Assembly (NCBI RefSeq): GCF_900142875.1
Contig: NZ_FRCK01000002.1
Location: forward strand, 186,001 to 250,000
DNA: 64,000 nucleotides
Direction: 5' to 3'
From: Paracoccus solventivorans
GTDB taxonomy: Bacteria; Pseudomonadota; Alphaproteobacteria; Rhodobacterales; Rhodobacteraceae
Under the pieces are notes generated by a model that saw nothing but the letters and a program-made list of their open reading frames with translations, did not search any database and was not told the DNA's origin. Of this stretch, positions 44,121 to 54,485 are shown one piece after another. The position numbers were made by a program, and so were the translations under genes. Position 1 is the stretch's first letter; every line of letters starts with the position of its first letter.

Positions 44121-45767
44121 ATGGCGCGCTATATCTTCATCACCGGCGGTGTCGTGTCCTCGCTGGGCAAGGGGCTTGCCTCGGCCGCCCTGGGGGCGCT
44201 GTTGCAGGCGCGCGGCTATACGGTGCGGCTGCGCAAGCTGGACCCCTATCTGAACGTCGATCCCGGCACCATGTCGCCGTTCGAGCATGGCGAGGTCTTC
44301 GTCACCGACGACGGCGCCGAGACCGATCTGGACCTGGGGCATTACGAGCGTTTCACCGGGGTTTCCGCGCGGCGCAGCGACACGATCAGCGCCGGGCGCA
44401 TCTATTCCAACGTGCTGGAAAAGGAACGCCGCGGCGAATACTTGGGCAAGACCATCCAGGTCATTCCGCACGTCACCAACGAAATCAAGGACTTCCTTGC
44501 CATCGGCGAGGATGAGGTCGATTTCATGCTGTGCGAAATCGGCGGCACCGTCGGCGATATCGAGGGGCTGCCCTTCTTCGAAGCGATCCGCCAGTTCGCG
44601 CAGGAACGCCCGCGCGGCAAGGTCATCCTGATGCATCTGACGCTGCTGCCCTGGCTTGCCGCCAGCGGCGAGCTGAAGACCAAGCCCACCCAGCACTCGG
44701 TCAAGGAGCTGCGCTCGATTGGCTTGCAGCCCGACGTGCTGGTCTGCCGTTCCGAACAGCTGATCCCCGACCGCGAGCGCGCCAAGATCGCGCTGTTCTG
44801 CAACGTGCGGCCGGATTCGGTGATCCCCGCCTATGACCTCAAGTCGATCTACGAGGCGCCCCTAGCCTATCACCGCGCCGGATTGGACCGGGCGGTGCTG
44901 GACGCGTTCCAGATCAGCCCCGCCCCGCGCCCCGACCTGTCGCGCTGGGAAGACGTGATGGACCGGCTGACCCATGCCGAGGGCGAGGTCCGCATCGCCG
45001 TGGTCGGCAAATATACCGAGCTGGAGGACGCGTATAAATCCGTGTCGGAGGCGCTGACCCATGGCGGCATGGCCAACCGGGTGCGGGTGCGCCCGGAATG
45101 GATCGCGGCCGAGGATCTGGAACAGGACGGCGGCACCCATCTGCTGGACGGCTATCACGGCATCATCGTGCCCGGCGGCTTTGGCGAGCGCGGCACCGAG
45201 GGGATGATCACCGCCGCGCAATACGCCCGCGAAAAGCGCGTCCCCTATCTGGGCATCTGCCTGGGGATGCAGACCGCGGTGATCGAGGCGGCGCGCAACC
45301 TGGCCGGCATCACCGACGCGGGCTCGCAAGAGTTCGACCGCGACGGGGGCGCCGGGCGCTGCACGCCGGTGGTCTATCACCTCAAGGAATGGGTGCAGGG
45401 CAACCGCAAGGTGGAACGCAAGCCCGACGACGCCAAGGGCGGCACCATGCGGCTGGGGGCCTATACGGCGGTGCTCAAGTCCGGCTCGCTGATCAGCCGG
45501 GTCTATGACGGCGCCACCGAGATCGAGGACCGCCACCGCCACCGCTACGAGGTCGACGTGAGCTATCGCGAGCAGCTCGAGGCGGCGGGGCTGGCGTTTT
45601 CCGGCATGTCCCCCGACGACCGCCTGCCCGAGGTGGTCGAGATCGAGGGCCACCCGTGGTTCATCGGCGTGCAGGCCCACCCCGAGCTGAAATCCAAGCC
45701 CTTCGCCCCTGCGCCGCTGTTCGCCGACTTCATCCGCGCCGCCAAGGAACAGGAACGGATGGTGTGA
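44121..45767 (+). CDS. pyrG: CTP synthase
   Basis: Converts UTP to CTP with glutamine-derived ammonia. The N-terminal synthetase domain begins [22 protein letters not shown] and has [18 protein letters not shown]. The C-terminal class I amidotransferase domain has the nucleophile C380 in YLGICLGMQ with H520 and E522 in [10 protein letters not shown]. 548 aa, normal. The next gene begins within or just after its stop codon. Confidence 0.98.
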   Translation: MARYIFITGGVVSSLGKGLASAALGALLQARGYTVRLRKLDPYLNVDPGTMSPFEHGEVFVTDDGAETDLDLGHYERFTGVSARRSDTISAGRIYSNVLEKERRGEYLGKTIQVIPHVTNEIKDFLAIGEDEVDFMLCEIGGTVGDIEGLPFFEAIRQFAQERPRGKVILMHLTLLPWLAASGELKTKPTQHSVKELRSIGLQPDVLVCRSEQLIPDRERAKIALFCNVRPDSVIPAYDLKSIYEAPLAYHRAGLDRAVLDAFQISPAPRPDLSRWEDVMDRLTHAEGEVRIAVVGKYTELEDAYKSVSEALTHGGMANRVRVRPEWIAAEDLEQDGGTHLLDGYHGIIVPGGFGERGTEGMITAAQYAREKRVPYLGICLGMQTAVIEAARNLAGITDAGSQEFDRDGGAGRCTPVVYHLKEWVQGNRKVERKPDDAKGGTMRLGAYTAVLKSGSLISRVYDGATEIEDRHRHRYEVDVSYREQLEAAGLAFSGMSPDDRLPEVVEIEGHPWFIGVQAHPELKSKPFAPAPLFADFIRAAKEQERMV

Positions 45768-45820
45768 GCGGCCGGGGCGCCCCTGCCCTGCTGCCGGCCC
45801 GGTCGCTGCGGGCGCTTTCC

Positions 45821-46336
45821 ATGCTGCGGGCTCCGTCGCTGCGCGCCCCCTCGCTGCGGGTCCCTGCCCTGCTGGTCCTGTCGCTGCTGGCGGCGCCCGC
45901 CCTGCCGCCCGCCGCATTTGCCGATGCGCCGCTGTTCATCGTCGAGCCGTCGCAGATGCCCTTCGACCTGGGCCCCGGCGCGCCCGCCAACCAGCCGGCG
46001 CGGGCGGGAAACCTGCCGCACGCCCCCGGCAACAGCGGCGCCGCGCCCGGCAACGGCTCGGGCATCCGCGCCAACGCCCCCGACAATCCGGCGAACCTGC
46101 CCGGCGGCGGCCGCACGATCTGGGCGGGTGACGAGCCGGTCGGTTATTACACCCGCAACGGCGGCACGCTGAACCTGTTCGACCGCCGCGGCCACCGCAT
46201 CGCCTATCGCCCCGGCGGCGGGCGGACGAAATCGCTGTTCTCGCCGCAGGGAACATGGTGCGGCACCGTGGCGGAGACCGCCGACGGCATCGCCCTCGGC
46301 CTGACCCGGGACTGCGCCAACGCCTTCCTGCGCTGA
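45821..46336 (+). CDS. Secreted hypothetical protein
   Basis: 171 aa. A long signal peptide (MLRAPSLRAPSLRVPALLVLS then LLAAPALPPAAFA) is followed by a Pro/Asn/Gly-rich linker (NLPHAPGNSGAAPGNGSG) and a small C-terminal domain with GYYTRNGGTLNLFDRRGHRIAYRP and a Cys pair (WCGTVAE, DCANAF). No family recognised. A GTG at 45764 overlapping the pyrG stop would give 190 aa with coupled translation but an unusually long basic lead. The TCGCTGCG-type repeats in the signal region are notable. Confidence 0.65.
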   Translation: MLRAPSLRAPSLRVPALLVLSLLAAPALPPAAFADAPLFIVEPSQMPFDLGPGAPANQPARAGNLPHAPGNSGAAPGNGSGIRANAPDNPANLPGGGRTIWAGDEPVGYYTRNGGTLNLFDRRGHRIAYRPGGGRTKSLFSPQGTWCGTVAETADGIALGLTRDCANAFLR

Positions 46337-46374
46337 CAGCTTACCCCCGCAGCGCCGACCCCGCCCCCAGCACC

Positions 46375-46725
46375 TTCAAAAGCACATTTCCGTCTGGCCC
46401 GAACGCCCGAACACTTCGCGTCCACCAGTGCTTCCTCGCCGGGAAGTCGCCGCACTCCGTAGTGCCGCAGCCAGCGTCCAAAAGCACATTCTTTCGGGTC
46501 CAAATACCCAGGCACTTCACAGCCACCAGTGTTTCCGTCACCAGGAAATCGCCGCAATCCGCAACCGGCGCCTCAAAGGCCTGTTTCTTTCTGGCTCAAA
46601 TACCCAGATACTTCGCGGCCGCCAGTGCTTCCTCGCCACGAAATCGTCGCACTCCGTAGTGCCGCAGCCAGCGTCCCAAAGCACATTTCTTTCTGGCCCA
46701 AATACCCGGACACTCCGCCGACGCC
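46375..46725 (-). repeat. Tandem array of four about 100-bp units carrying the 3'-end signature motif
   Basis: The 473-base gap between the secreted-protein gene and infB has no gene. Motif copies sit at about 46391, 46491, 46588 and 46690 (spacing 101, 96, 102), reading TCTGGCCCGAACGCCCG, TCGGGTCCAAATACCC, TCTGGCTCAAATACCC and TCTGGCCCAAATACCC on the plus strand. Between motifs a CAGTG(C/T)TTCC block recurs in every unit. Units 1 and 3 share CACTCCGTAGTGCCGCAGCC and the AGCGTCC block after it, giving a 200-bp higher-order period. In minus-strand sense the array follows infB. Confidence 0.75.
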
Positions 46726-46754
46726 AGCGCCCCCCTCCCATCACCGCCCCCTCC

Positions 46755-46789
46755 AAACGAAAACGGCGCGCCCCCAAGGGACGCGCCGT
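46755..46789 (-). terminator. Intrinsic terminator of rimP-nusA-rnpM-infB
   Basis: ACGGCGCG and CGCGCCGT arms, followed on the minus strand by TTTTCGTTTG, 21 bases after the infB stop. Confidence 0.8.
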
Positions 46790-46809
46790 CTTTCCGTTTT
46801 CCAGGCAGG

Positions 46810-49341
46810 TCAGAGCTTCCGCTCGACCTCCTCGCGCTCGAAGATCTCGATGACGTCGCCCTTGCGGATGTCGTCGTAGTTCTCGAACGCCATACCGCAT
46901 TCCTGGCCCGACTGCACTTCCTTGACCTCGTCCTTGAAGCGCTTGAGCGTCTTGAGCGTGCCCTCGTGGATGACCACGTTGTCGCGCAGCAGGCGCACCC
47001 CGGCGGAGCGCCGCGCCACCCCTTCGGTGACCAGACAGCCCGCGACGTTGCCGATGCCGGTGACGCGGAACACTTCCTTGATCTCGGCATAGCCGATGAA
47101 GTTTTCCCGCACCTCGGCCGAGAGCAGCCCCGAGGCCGCCGCCTTGATGTCGTCGATCAGGTCGTAGATGATCGAGTAGTAGCGGATCTCGACGCCCTTC
47201 TGATTGGCGCTGGCCCGCGCGGGCGCGTTGGCCCGCACGTTGAAGCCGATGACCGGGGCGCTGGAGGCCTCGGCCAGGCCGACGTCCGATTCGGTGATCG
47301 CGCCGACGCCGTAATGCAGCACACGGACGCGGACCTCTTCGTTGCCGACCTTTTCCAGCGCCTGCACGATCGCCTCGGCCGAGCCCTGCACGTCGGCCTT
47401 CACCACCACCGGCAGTTCCGCGACGTTTTCGTCGGCCTTGGCCTTGGCCATCAGCTCTTGCAGGGTGGTGGCGGCACCGGCGGCGGCGCGCTTGTCCTTG
47501 GCGGCCTGGATCCGGTAGCTGGCGATCTCGCGGGCTTGGGCCTCGGTCTCGACCACGTTCAGCACGTCGCCGGCCTCGGGGGTGCCGTTCAGGCCCAGAA
47601 CCTCGACGGGGGTCGACGGCCCGGCCTCGGACACGCGGTCGCCCTTATCGTTGATCAGCGCGCGGACCTTGCCCCACTGCTCGCCCACGACGAAGATGTC
47701 GCCCTGTTTCAGCGTGCCGTTCTGGACCAGCACCGTGGCGACGGGGCCGCGGCCCACGTCCAGCTTGGCCTCGATCACCGCCCCCAGCGCCGCGCGCTCG
47801 GGGTTGGCGCGCAGTTCCAGGATTTCCGCCTGCAGCGCGATGGCTTCCAGCAGCTGGTCAACGCCCTGCCCGGTATGGGCCGAAACCTCGACGTCCTGCA
47901 CGTCGCCCGACATCGCCTCGACCACCACCTCGTGCTGCAGCAGGTCGGTGCGGACCTTCTGCGGGTTGGCGGTCGGCTTGTCGATCTTGTTGATCGCGAC
48001 GATCATCGGGACGCCCGCGGCCTTGGCATGGCTGATCGCCTCGACCGTCTGCGGCATCACCGCGTCGTCGGCGGCCACGACCAGCACCACGATGTCGGTG
48101 ACATTGGCCCCGCGCGCCCGCATCGAGGTGAAGGCCGCGTGGCCGGGGGTGTCGAGGAAGGTCAGCAGCGCCCCGCTTTCGGCGCGCACCTGATAGGCGC
48201 CGATGTGCTGGGTGATGCCGCCGGCCTCGCCCGAGACCACGTTCGCCTGGCGGATGCGGTCCAGCAGCGAGGTCTTGCCGTGGTCCACGTGGCCCATGAT
48301 GGTGACGATCGGGGGCCGGGGACGCAGGTCCTCGTCGCGGTCCTCGACGCTGTCGATCACCTGCTCCACGTCGGCGTCCGAGACGCGCACGGCGCGGTGG
48401 CCGAACTCGTCGATCACCAGCTCGGCGGTGTCGGCGTCGATGGTCTGGTTGGCGGTGACCATCATGCCCATCTTCATCAGCGACTTGACCACATCGGCCG
48501 AACGCTCGGCCATGCGGTTCGCCAGCTCGCCGACGGTGATGGTTTCCGGCAGCTGCACGTCGCGCACCTGCTTTTCGGCGCGATGCGACTGACCCAGCGC
48601 CTTGGCGCGGGCCTTTTCCTGCTTGCGCTTCATCGCGGCCAGCGAGCGGACGCGGCCGCCCTCGCCCGACAGCGCCTGGGTCAGCGACAGCTTGCCCTCG
48701 CGGCGGGTGTCGCCGCCGCGGCCCTTGCCGCGATCGCGGTCGGGTTCGGGGGCACGGGCGCGTTCGGGGGTGCGGCGCGGGGCCGTGCCTTTGTCGGCGC
48801 GCGCGGCCGCGGCCTCGGCGGCGGCGCGGTCGGTGGTGGCAGAGCTGCGCTCGGCGGGTTTCGCCGTCACCTCGGCCTTGCGCTGCGCGCGCAGCTCGGC
48901 CTCGCGGGCGCGGCGCTCGTCCTCTTCGGCCTTCAGCCGCAGGGCTTCCTCGCGCTCGCGCTCCTCGCGTTCCTTCGCTTCGATCTCGGCGCGGCGGCGT
49001 TCGCGTTCTTCCTCGCGCGCCTTTTCCTCGGCGGCGCGGCGGGCGATATCCTCGGCCTCGCGCGCCTTGGCGGCGGCAAGCGCCTTGAGCCGCCGCTCCA
49101 TCTCGGCTTCCGAGATCCCTGCCGGGCGCTTGGACGGGTCCGAGGCCACTGCCGCAGGCGTGTTCGCGCGCAGCCCCGTCGCCGCTGCGGCCGAGGGTTT
49201 GGGCGTCACAACGCGCTTGCGCTTGGTCTCGACAACCACGTTATGCGTGCGCCCGTGGCTGAAGCTCTGCTTCACCTGCCCCGAACGCCCGCCTGCGCCG
49301 CCGCCCAGACCCAGGGGTTTCTTTCCGTCTCTATCGCTCAT
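46810..49341 (-). CDS. infB: Translation initiation factor IF-2
   Basis: A GTPase that places fMet-tRNA in the P site. The N-terminal 340 residues are mostly highly charged Arg/Glu/Ala-rich helix (about 80-170), typical of the long form. The G domain has [26 protein letters not shown] and AINKIDKP; domains II-IV follow and end [12 protein letters not shown]. 843 aa from the ATG at 49341 ([15 protein letters not shown]), which overlaps the rnpM stop by 11 bases. Confidence 0.97.
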   Translation of the reverse strand: MSDRDGKKPLGLGGGAGGRSGQVKQSFSHGRTHNVVVETKRKRVVTPKPSAAAATGLRANTPAAVASDPSKRPAGISEAEMERRLKALAAAKAREAEDIARRAAEEKAREEERERRRAEIEAKEREEREREEALRLKAEEDERRAREAELRAQRKAEVTAKPAERSSATTDRAAAEAAAARADKGTAPRRTPERARAPEPDRDRGKGRGGDTRREGKLSLTQALSGEGGRVRSLAAMKRKQEKARAKALGQSHRAEKQVRDVQLPETITVGELANRMAERSADVVKSLMKMGMMVTANQTIDADTAELVIDEFGHRAVRVSDADVEQVIDSVEDRDEDLRPRPPIVTIMGHVDHGKTSLLDRIRQANVVSGEAGGITQHIGAYQVRAESGALLTFLDTPGHAAFTSMRARGANVTDIVVLVVAADDAVMPQTVEAISHAKAAGVPMIVAINKIDKPTANPQKVRTDLLQHEVVVEAMSGDVQDVEVSAHTGQGVDQLLEAIALQAEILELRANPERAALGAVIEAKLDVGRGPVATVLVQNGTLKQGDIFVVGEQWGKVRALINDKGDRVSEAGPSTPVEVLGLNGTPEAGDVLNVVETEAQAREIASYRIQAAKDKRAAAGAATTLQELMAKAKADENVAELPVVVKADVQGSAEAIVQALEKVGNEEVRVRVLHYGVGAITESDVGLAEASSAPVIGFNVRANAPARASANQKGVEIRYYSIIYDLIDDIKAAASGLLSAEVRENFIGYAEIKEVFRVTGIGNVAGCLVTEGVARRSAGVRLLRDNVVIHEGTLKTLKRFKDEVKEVQSGQECGMAFENYDDIRKGDVIEIFEREEVERKL

Positions 49342-49969
49342 CCGCTCTCGAATCCTTCCCGGCAGAGGAACTGCCGATTTGCCCGCGCAGACCATTCAGC
49401 CTGCCGGCGTCCCTGATGACCCTGTCGGTCAGACCCCCGGGTGCGAGCGCGCTGTGTATGACATGATCGCGCCCGAATGCCAAACCCAATTCCGATGCCG
49501 TCAGGCACCCGAACCAGCGGCCGCCGGGCGGCGTCCACAACTTGCCCTTGCCACGGTCCGACCCGTCGCTGGCCTGGAAAAGCACCTTTGCCTTGCCGTC
49601 GGCCAGCCAGCCCTTGACCTTTTCGAATCCCGCGACCGCATCGCCGGCCTTGCGCGACAGCGAGATCAGTTCGATCACCCGCCGCGCCAGCGCCGCCTCG
49701 ATTCCGTCCACGAGATCCGGTTCCGCCCTTACATGGGCCCTTGCACCCCGGGAAAACAGCCCCTTGTCGGCGGCTTTTTGCAGGGCCGTCCGGTCGGCCG
49801 CGACCCAGAAGCCGCGGCCGGGCAGTTTTTCGGCCAGATCGGGCACGACCATGCCCTCGGGCCCCGCAACAAAGCGGATCAACCCGGCCTTGGGCTGTAC
49901 CTCGCCCGTGACGAGGCAGCGCCGTTCCGACGGCGCCTCGCGGTCCTTGTCCCGGCCCCCGCGCGTCAA
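49331..49969 (-). CDS. rnpM: YlxR/RnpM family RNA-binding protein with L7Ae-like domain
   Basis: The N-terminal YlxR domain contains [20 protein letters not shown] and [11 protein letters not shown]. The C-terminal half ([20 protein letters not shown]...KVLFQASD) resembles ribosomal L7Ae/YlxQ, so two proteins separate in Bacillus are fused here, usual for alphaproteobacteria. In Bacillus YlxR (RnpM) binds RNase P RNA. The start is uncertain: TTG at 49969 ([11 protein letters not shown]) fits homologues and follows the nusA stop; GTG at 50029 would overlap nusA by 44 bases. Confidence 0.88.
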   Translation of the reverse strand: MTRGGRDKDREAPSERRCLVTGEVQPKAGLIRFVAGPEGMVVPDLAEKLPGRGFWVAADRTALQKAADKGLFSRGARAHVRAEPDLVDGIEAALARRVIELISLSRKAGDAVAGFEKVKGWLADGKAKVLFQASDGSDRGKGKLWTPPGGRWFGCLTASELGLAFGRDHVIHSALAPGGLTDRVIRDAGRLNGLRGQIGSSSAGKDSRADER

Positions 49970-49985
49970 CCAGCGTTCCGGGGCG

Positions 49986-51662
49986 TTACACCCCGGCCTC
50001 CTCGGTTGCGGCGGCGGCTTCGTCGTCACCGCTCGTGCGGTGCAGCTCGTCGGGGTCCACCCAGCCCAGCATGACGCGGGCGGTCATCACCATGTCCTGC
50101 GCCTGTTCCAGCGAGATGCCGAAGGGTTCCAGGATGCCGTCGTCCTTGACCCGCTGGCCGTTCTGGGTGGTCCAGCCGCCGGCCAGTTCCCAGTCGGCGC
50201 AGGTGGCGAAGTCCTCAAGCGTCTTGACGCTGTCCTTGGCCAGCGCCTCGATCATCTGCGCGGTCAGCCCGTCAAAGCCGATCAGGCTGTCCTCGGCCCC
50301 CAGCGCGCGGGCATTTTCCAGCGCGGCCTTGCTGGCGGCTTCCAGATGGTCGCGGGCGCGGGCCTGCAATTCCTCGGCCGTGCCCTCGTCCACGCCTTCG
50401 ATGGACAGCAGCTCGTCCAGCTCGACATAGGCGACCTCTTCCAGGTCGGTGAAGCCCTCGGCCACCAGCAGCTGGGCGAAGAATTCGTCCAGGTCCAGCG
50501 TGTCCATGAACAGCTGGGTGCGGGTGTTGAACTCGGCCTGCCGGCGCTTGGATTCCTCTTCCTCGGTCAGGATGTCGATATCCAGCCCGGTCAGTTGGCT
50601 GGCCAGCCGCACGTTCTGGCCGCGCCGGCCGATGGCCAGGCTCAGCTGTTCCTCGGGGACCACGACCTCGATGCGGGTCGCGTCCTCGTCCACCACCACC
50701 TTGGCGACCTGCGCCGGCTGCAGCGCGTTCACCAGGAAGGTGGCCTGATCCTCGGACCACGGGATGATGTCGATCTTTTCGCCCTGCAGCTCACCCACCA
50801 CGGCCTGCACGCGCGAACCGCGCATCCCCACGCAGGCGCCGACCGGGTCGATCGAGCTGTCATAGGAAATCACCGCGATCTTGGCGCGCGAGCCCGGGTC
50901 GCGGGCCACCGCCTTGATCTCGATGACGCCGTCGTAGATTTCCGGCACTTCCATCTTGAACAGCTCGGCCATGAACTGCGGGTCGGTGCGCGACAGGAAG
51001 ATCTGCGGGCCCCGCACCTCGCGGCGTACGTCCTTGACATAGGCGCGGATGCGGTCGTTCGGGCGATAGCTTTCGCGGCCGATCTTTTCGTTGCGGCGCA
51101 GCACCGCCTCGCCGCGGCCCACGTCGACGATGATGTTGCCGTATTCCTCGCGCTTGACGATGCCGTTGATGATGGTGCCGGCGCGGTCCTTGAACTCTTC
51201 GTACTGGCGGTCGCGCTCGGCCTCGCGGACGCGCTGCAGGATCACCTGCTTGGCCGATTGCGCGGCGATCCGGCCCAGCTCGACCGGGGGGACCAGCTCT
51301 TCGAACACGTCGCCGGGCTGCGGGCCGCCGGCGAAATCCTCGACCACCGCGCCGTCGCGCAGCCAGCGGGTGTCCTTGCGCGGCTCGAAATAGGCGCGCG
51401 CCTCGGCGGCGGTGAACTGCGCCTGGTAGTTTTCGACCGCGTCATCCTCGACCACGGTGCGGACCCGGGTAAAGCGGGCGTTGCCGGTCTTGCGGTCGAT
51501 TACGACGCGGATGTCCATCTCGGCGCCGTAACGGGACTTGGCCGCGCGGGCGAGGCTGTCCTCCATCGCCTCGATCACCAGACCGGGGTCGATCATCTTC
51601 TCGCGCGCGACCGCCTCGGCGGTCTGCAACAGTTCGAGCTGGTTGGCAGAGGTAATGGCCAT
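49986..51662 (-). CDS. nusA: Transcription termination/antitermination factor NusA
   Basis: Binds RNA polymerase and nascent RNA and modulates pausing, termination and antitermination. The N-terminal domain (about 1-125) is followed by S1 ([21 protein letters not shown]), KH1 and KH2 ([33 protein letters not shown]) and two acidic C-terminal repeats. 558 aa from the ATG at 51662, which has AAGGAG at ideal spacing; a GTG two codons earlier overlaps the rimP stop. Confidence 0.97.
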   Translation of the reverse strand: MAITSANQLELLQTAEAVAREKMIDPGLVIEAMEDSLARAAKSRYGAEMDIRVVIDRKTGNARFTRVRTVVEDDAVENYQAQFTAAEARAYFEPRKDTRWLRDGAVVEDFAGGPQPGDVFEELVPPVELGRIAAQSAKQVILQRVREAERDRQYEEFKDRAGTIINGIVKREEYGNIIVDVGRGEAVLRRNEKIGRESYRPNDRIRAYVKDVRREVRGPQIFLSRTDPQFMAELFKMEVPEIYDGVIEIKAVARDPGSRAKIAVISYDSSIDPVGACVGMRGSRVQAVVGELQGEKIDIIPWSEDQATFLVNALQPAQVAKVVVDEDATRIEVVVPEEQLSLAIGRRGQNVRLASQLTGLDIDILTEEEESKRRQAEFNTRTQLFMDTLDLDEFFAQLLVAEGFTDLEEVAYVELDELLSIEGVDEGTAEELQARARDHLEAASKAALENARALGAEDSLIGFDGLTAQMIEALAKDSVKTLEDFATCADWELAGGWTTQNGQRVKDDGILEPFGISLEQAQDMVMTARVMLGWVDPDELHRTSGDDEAAAATEEAGV

Positions 51663-51664
51663 GC

Positions 51665-52384
<720 letters not shown>

Positions 52385-52396
52385 GGTCCGATCCCG

Positions 52397-52428
52397 AAAA
52401 AAGAAAACGGGCCGTCAGGGCGGCCCGT
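52397..52428 (-). terminator. Terminator-like hairpin in the rimP operon leader
   Basis: On the minus strand ACGGGCCG, loop CCCTGA, CGGCCCGT, then TTTTCTTTTTTC, ending about a dozen bases before the rimP ATG. Because it lies between the promoter and the first gene it is a candidate attenuator. Confidence 0.75.
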
Positions 52429-52445
52429 GCGTAAGTCCCGGTGGG

Positions 52446-52468
52446 CGAGGTTTGGACCCCCGCACCGC
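52446..52468 (-). promoter_or_regulatory. Upstream stem-loop in the rimP leader
   Basis: On the minus strand GCGGGG and CCTCGC pair (one G-U) around GTCCAAA, extended by GGTG/CACC. It precedes the terminator hairpin and could compete with it or act as a binding site. Confidence 0.4.
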
Positions 52469-52478
52469 TGTGACCCAG

Positions 52479-52507
52479 CATATAGACCGCCCGGCCCCCG
52501 CTTGCAA
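52479..52507 (-). promoter_or_regulatory. Promoter of rimP-nusA-rnpM-infB
   Basis: TTGCAA and TATATG separated by 17 bases on the minus strand; predicted leader about 88 nt. Confidence 0.65.
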
Positions 52508-52525
52508 GGCCGTCCCGCGCCTCAC

Positions 52526-52600
52526 GTGGCTTCTTTCTGGCCCAAATACCCCGGGGGAGGCGCAAGGCGCCGGGGGCGGAGCCCCCTCTTCCGCGACGCA
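52526..52600 (-). repeat. 3'-end signature module after the AI-2E-type permease gene
   Basis: On the minus strand GGGGGCTCCGCCCCC hairpin, then CCTCCCCCGGGGTATTTGGG and CCAGAAAGAAG. It directly follows the permease gene in the sense direction and links the G-rich-hairpin modules with the GTATTTGG-CCAGAAAGAAG motif. Confidence 0.65.
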
Positions 52601-52604
52601 GCCC

Positions 52605-53978
52605 TCACGCCGCGGGGGTGTCGGGCTGCGGCTCGTCCTCGAGCCCCGGGGGCGATTCCCCGGCCAGGAAATTGCCGAAGCTCTGCAGCGCCGGAATATG
52701 CTCGGACAGCACCCGCACCACCACCAGCAGCGGCACCGCCACCACCATGCCGATGACCGACCACAGCCAGGCCCACAGCGCCACGGTCAGGAACACCACC
52801 ACCGGGTTCAGCTGCAGCCGCCAGCTGACGAAATAGGGGGTCACGAGCTGCCCCTCGATCGCGGTCAGGCCGAAATAGGTGCCGCCGACCAGCAGCGCGG
52901 TCCAGGCGTCGTCGAACACCACCAGCGCCACCAGCGCCGCCCCCACATAGCCCAACGCCGCGCCGATATAGGGGATGTAGTTCAGCACCGCCGCCCCGAT
53001 CCCCCACAGCAGCGGCGAGGGCATTCCCCAGGCCCACATCGCCAGCCCCGACACCACCCCCAGCCCGACGTTGATCACGGTGATCGTGCCCAGATAAGAG
53101 CCCAGGTTGGCCTCGATCTGGCGCAGCGCCTCATAGGCGGCGCGCTTGCGGGCCAGCGAATCGAAGCTTTGCACGATGCGCAGATAGAGCAGGTCGCCCG
53201 AGGCCAGCAGGAAGAACAGGAAGATCAGGGTGAACGCGGTCTGGCTGACGATCGCCGGGCCCAGGCTGAACAGCGTGTCGGTCAGCGACGGCCCCTCGGC
53301 CGCGGTGTGGACCTCGACCCGCAGGTCGTTGGTGACCGGGGCCTCGTTCCCGCCCTGGCGGACGGTGGACGAGGCGGTGACCGACCCCGAGGCCGTCGCC
53401 ACCGCCCCCGGCGCGCCGCCGATTTCCTCTTGCGGCAGCGTCCCCCCCGCGGGGGGGACCGGCACCGGCACCGTGACCGGGACGCCGTCCACCGCCGGCG
53501 TGGTGGTGGTCGTGGTCACGCCCTCCCCGGGGTCCGAGGTGACCGAGCTGACCACCGCCCCCGGCTCGCCCCCCGACAGCTGGCTCGTGGCCTCGGCGAT
53601 GCCGCGGAAGTTCTCGCGGAAATCCTCGTATTTCTGCTTGAGCTGGCGGCTGATCTGGGGCGCATCGTCGATCAACTGCCCGGCGGGGCCCGAGACGGAA
53701 AACCCGATCATGCCGATGGTGGCAAGGATCCCCAGCACCACGATGCCGGCGGTGATGCCGGGCTTGACCCCGCGCCGGTCCATCCAGCGCCGGAAGGGCA
53801 CGAAGACGAAGAACAGCAGCACCCCCAGCGCCACAGGCATCAGGAACTCGCGCGCCCGTGCGATCATGTCGAAGGCCAGGATGATGAAGATGCCGATGAT
53901 CGCCCAGTTCGCCGGCCGCAGCCGCCGGCGCGCCGCCAGCGGCGGAAACATCAGCCTGTCAGAGGAATCCTGCGCCAT
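52605..53978 (-). CDS. AI-2E family transporter (TqsA/PerM-like) with large internal insertion
   Basis: A membrane permease with about eight transmembrane helices: a pair near residues 25-70, one near 75-95, and the rest in the C-terminal half (LIFLFFLLASGDLLYL through SVIGMVVAVPLLVVVRVL). The C-terminal conserved block with NYIPYIGAALG and EGQLVTPYF supports the family; transported substrates are diverse. About 100 residues of Thr/Val/Pro-rich sequence (GVTTTTTTPAVDGVPVTVPV) are inserted where family members have a short loop. Start 53978 follows the repeat-derived sequence upstream. Confidence 0.88.
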   Translation of the reverse strand: MAQDSSDRLMFPPLAARRRLRPANWAIIGIFIILAFDMIARAREFLMPVALGVLLFFVFVPFRRWMDRRGVKPGITAGIVVLGILATIGMIGFSVSGPAGQLIDDAPQISRQLKQKYEDFRENFRGIAEATSQLSGGEPGAVVSSVTSDPGEGVTTTTTTPAVDGVPVTVPVPVPPAGGTLPQEEIGGAPGAVATASGSVTASSTVRQGGNEAPVTNDLRVEVHTAAEGPSLTDTLFSLGPAIVSQTAFTLIFLFFLLASGDLLYLRIVQSFDSLARKRAAYEALRQIEANLGSYLGTITVINVGLGVVSGLAMWAWGMPSPLLWGIGAAVLNYIPYIGAALGYVGAALVALVVFDDAWTALLVGGTYFGLTAIEGQLVTPYFVSWRLQLNPVVVFLTVALWAWLWSVIGMVVAVPLLVVVRVLSEHIPALQSFGNFLAGESPPGLEDEPQPDTPAA

Positions 53979-54074
53979 CGCCGCCTTTCCGCATACATAT
54001 CGGGGCGTTGCAGGCGCCCGTGGTCCAGCGTCCAACGGCGGCGGTGCGGATTGGTTCCCCCCGGGTGGGGCGCA

Positions 54075-54234
54075 AGCGGGGGCGCTGCCCCCGCGGCCAC
54101 TGCCGTGGCCTTCCTCGCTGAAACAGTCCATCGGACCGTCCGGCGGGAAAACAGCCTGGGGGGCTGTTCTCTGATCCGCCTCCTGTTCCGGGCGCTCGGA
54201 AGCCCCCGGATATCCGCAGCAAGATGAAAGAGCC
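54075..54234 (+). repeat. Structured intergenic repeat, copy 5 (long form)
   Basis: GGGGGCGCTGCCCCC hairpin, GGCCACTGCCGTGGCC, AAAACAGCC with GGCTGTTCT inside GGCGG/CCGCC arms, CGGGCGCTCGGAAGCCC, and CGGATATCCGCAGCAAGATG. It points against both flanking minus-strand genes. Together with copy 6 it fills the 507-base gap. Confidence 0.8.
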
Positions 54235-54261
54235 GCAGCGGCGGACGGTGCTGGCGGCGCG

Positions 54262-54426
54262 GCCCCGGCGGGGGCCTGCCTCCGGCCGCTGCCGTGGCCT
54301 TCCTCGCTGAAAACAGTCATCGGCCCGTCCGGCGGGAAAACCGCCTCGAAGGCTGTTTTCTGATCCGCCTCCTGTTCCGGGCGCTCGGAAGCCCCGGGAT
54401 ATTTGGGACAAGATGAAAGAGCCGGG
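54262..54426 (+). repeat. Structured intergenic repeat, copy 6 (long form)
   Basis: GGCCGCTGCCGTGGCC (a G-T in the stem), AAAACCGCC and GGCTGTTTT, CGGGCGCTCGGAAGCCCCGG, GATATTTGGGACAAGATGAA. It follows copy 5 in direct orientation after about 50 bases. Confidence 0.8.
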
Positions 54427-54485
54427 AGCGCAGAAATGCCGGACCGGCCCGGGGTGCCGGGCCGGTCGCGATGGGGCGGCGGCGC

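Noticed and set aside
46375..46725. Repeat array after infB as CRISPR or rRNA/tRNA cluster
   Set aside because: Repeated part includes the supposed spacers, and no tRNA fold or cas gene is seen.
46966..49416. Long plus-strand frame opposite infB
   Set aside because: Shadow of infB; composition typical of the reverse strand of a GC-rich gene.
52430..52470. tRNA T-arm look-alike (GGTCCAAACC) before rimP, the place where E. coli has metY
   Set aside because: No acceptor, D or anticodon arm of a tRNA fits the 75 bases upstream, and the promoter -10 falls within that interval.
54000..54320. N-terminal extension of the AI-2E-type permease
   Set aside because: The extension is a translation of the structured repeat in antisense (recurrent SEEGHGSGR); the family N-terminus begins at 53978.
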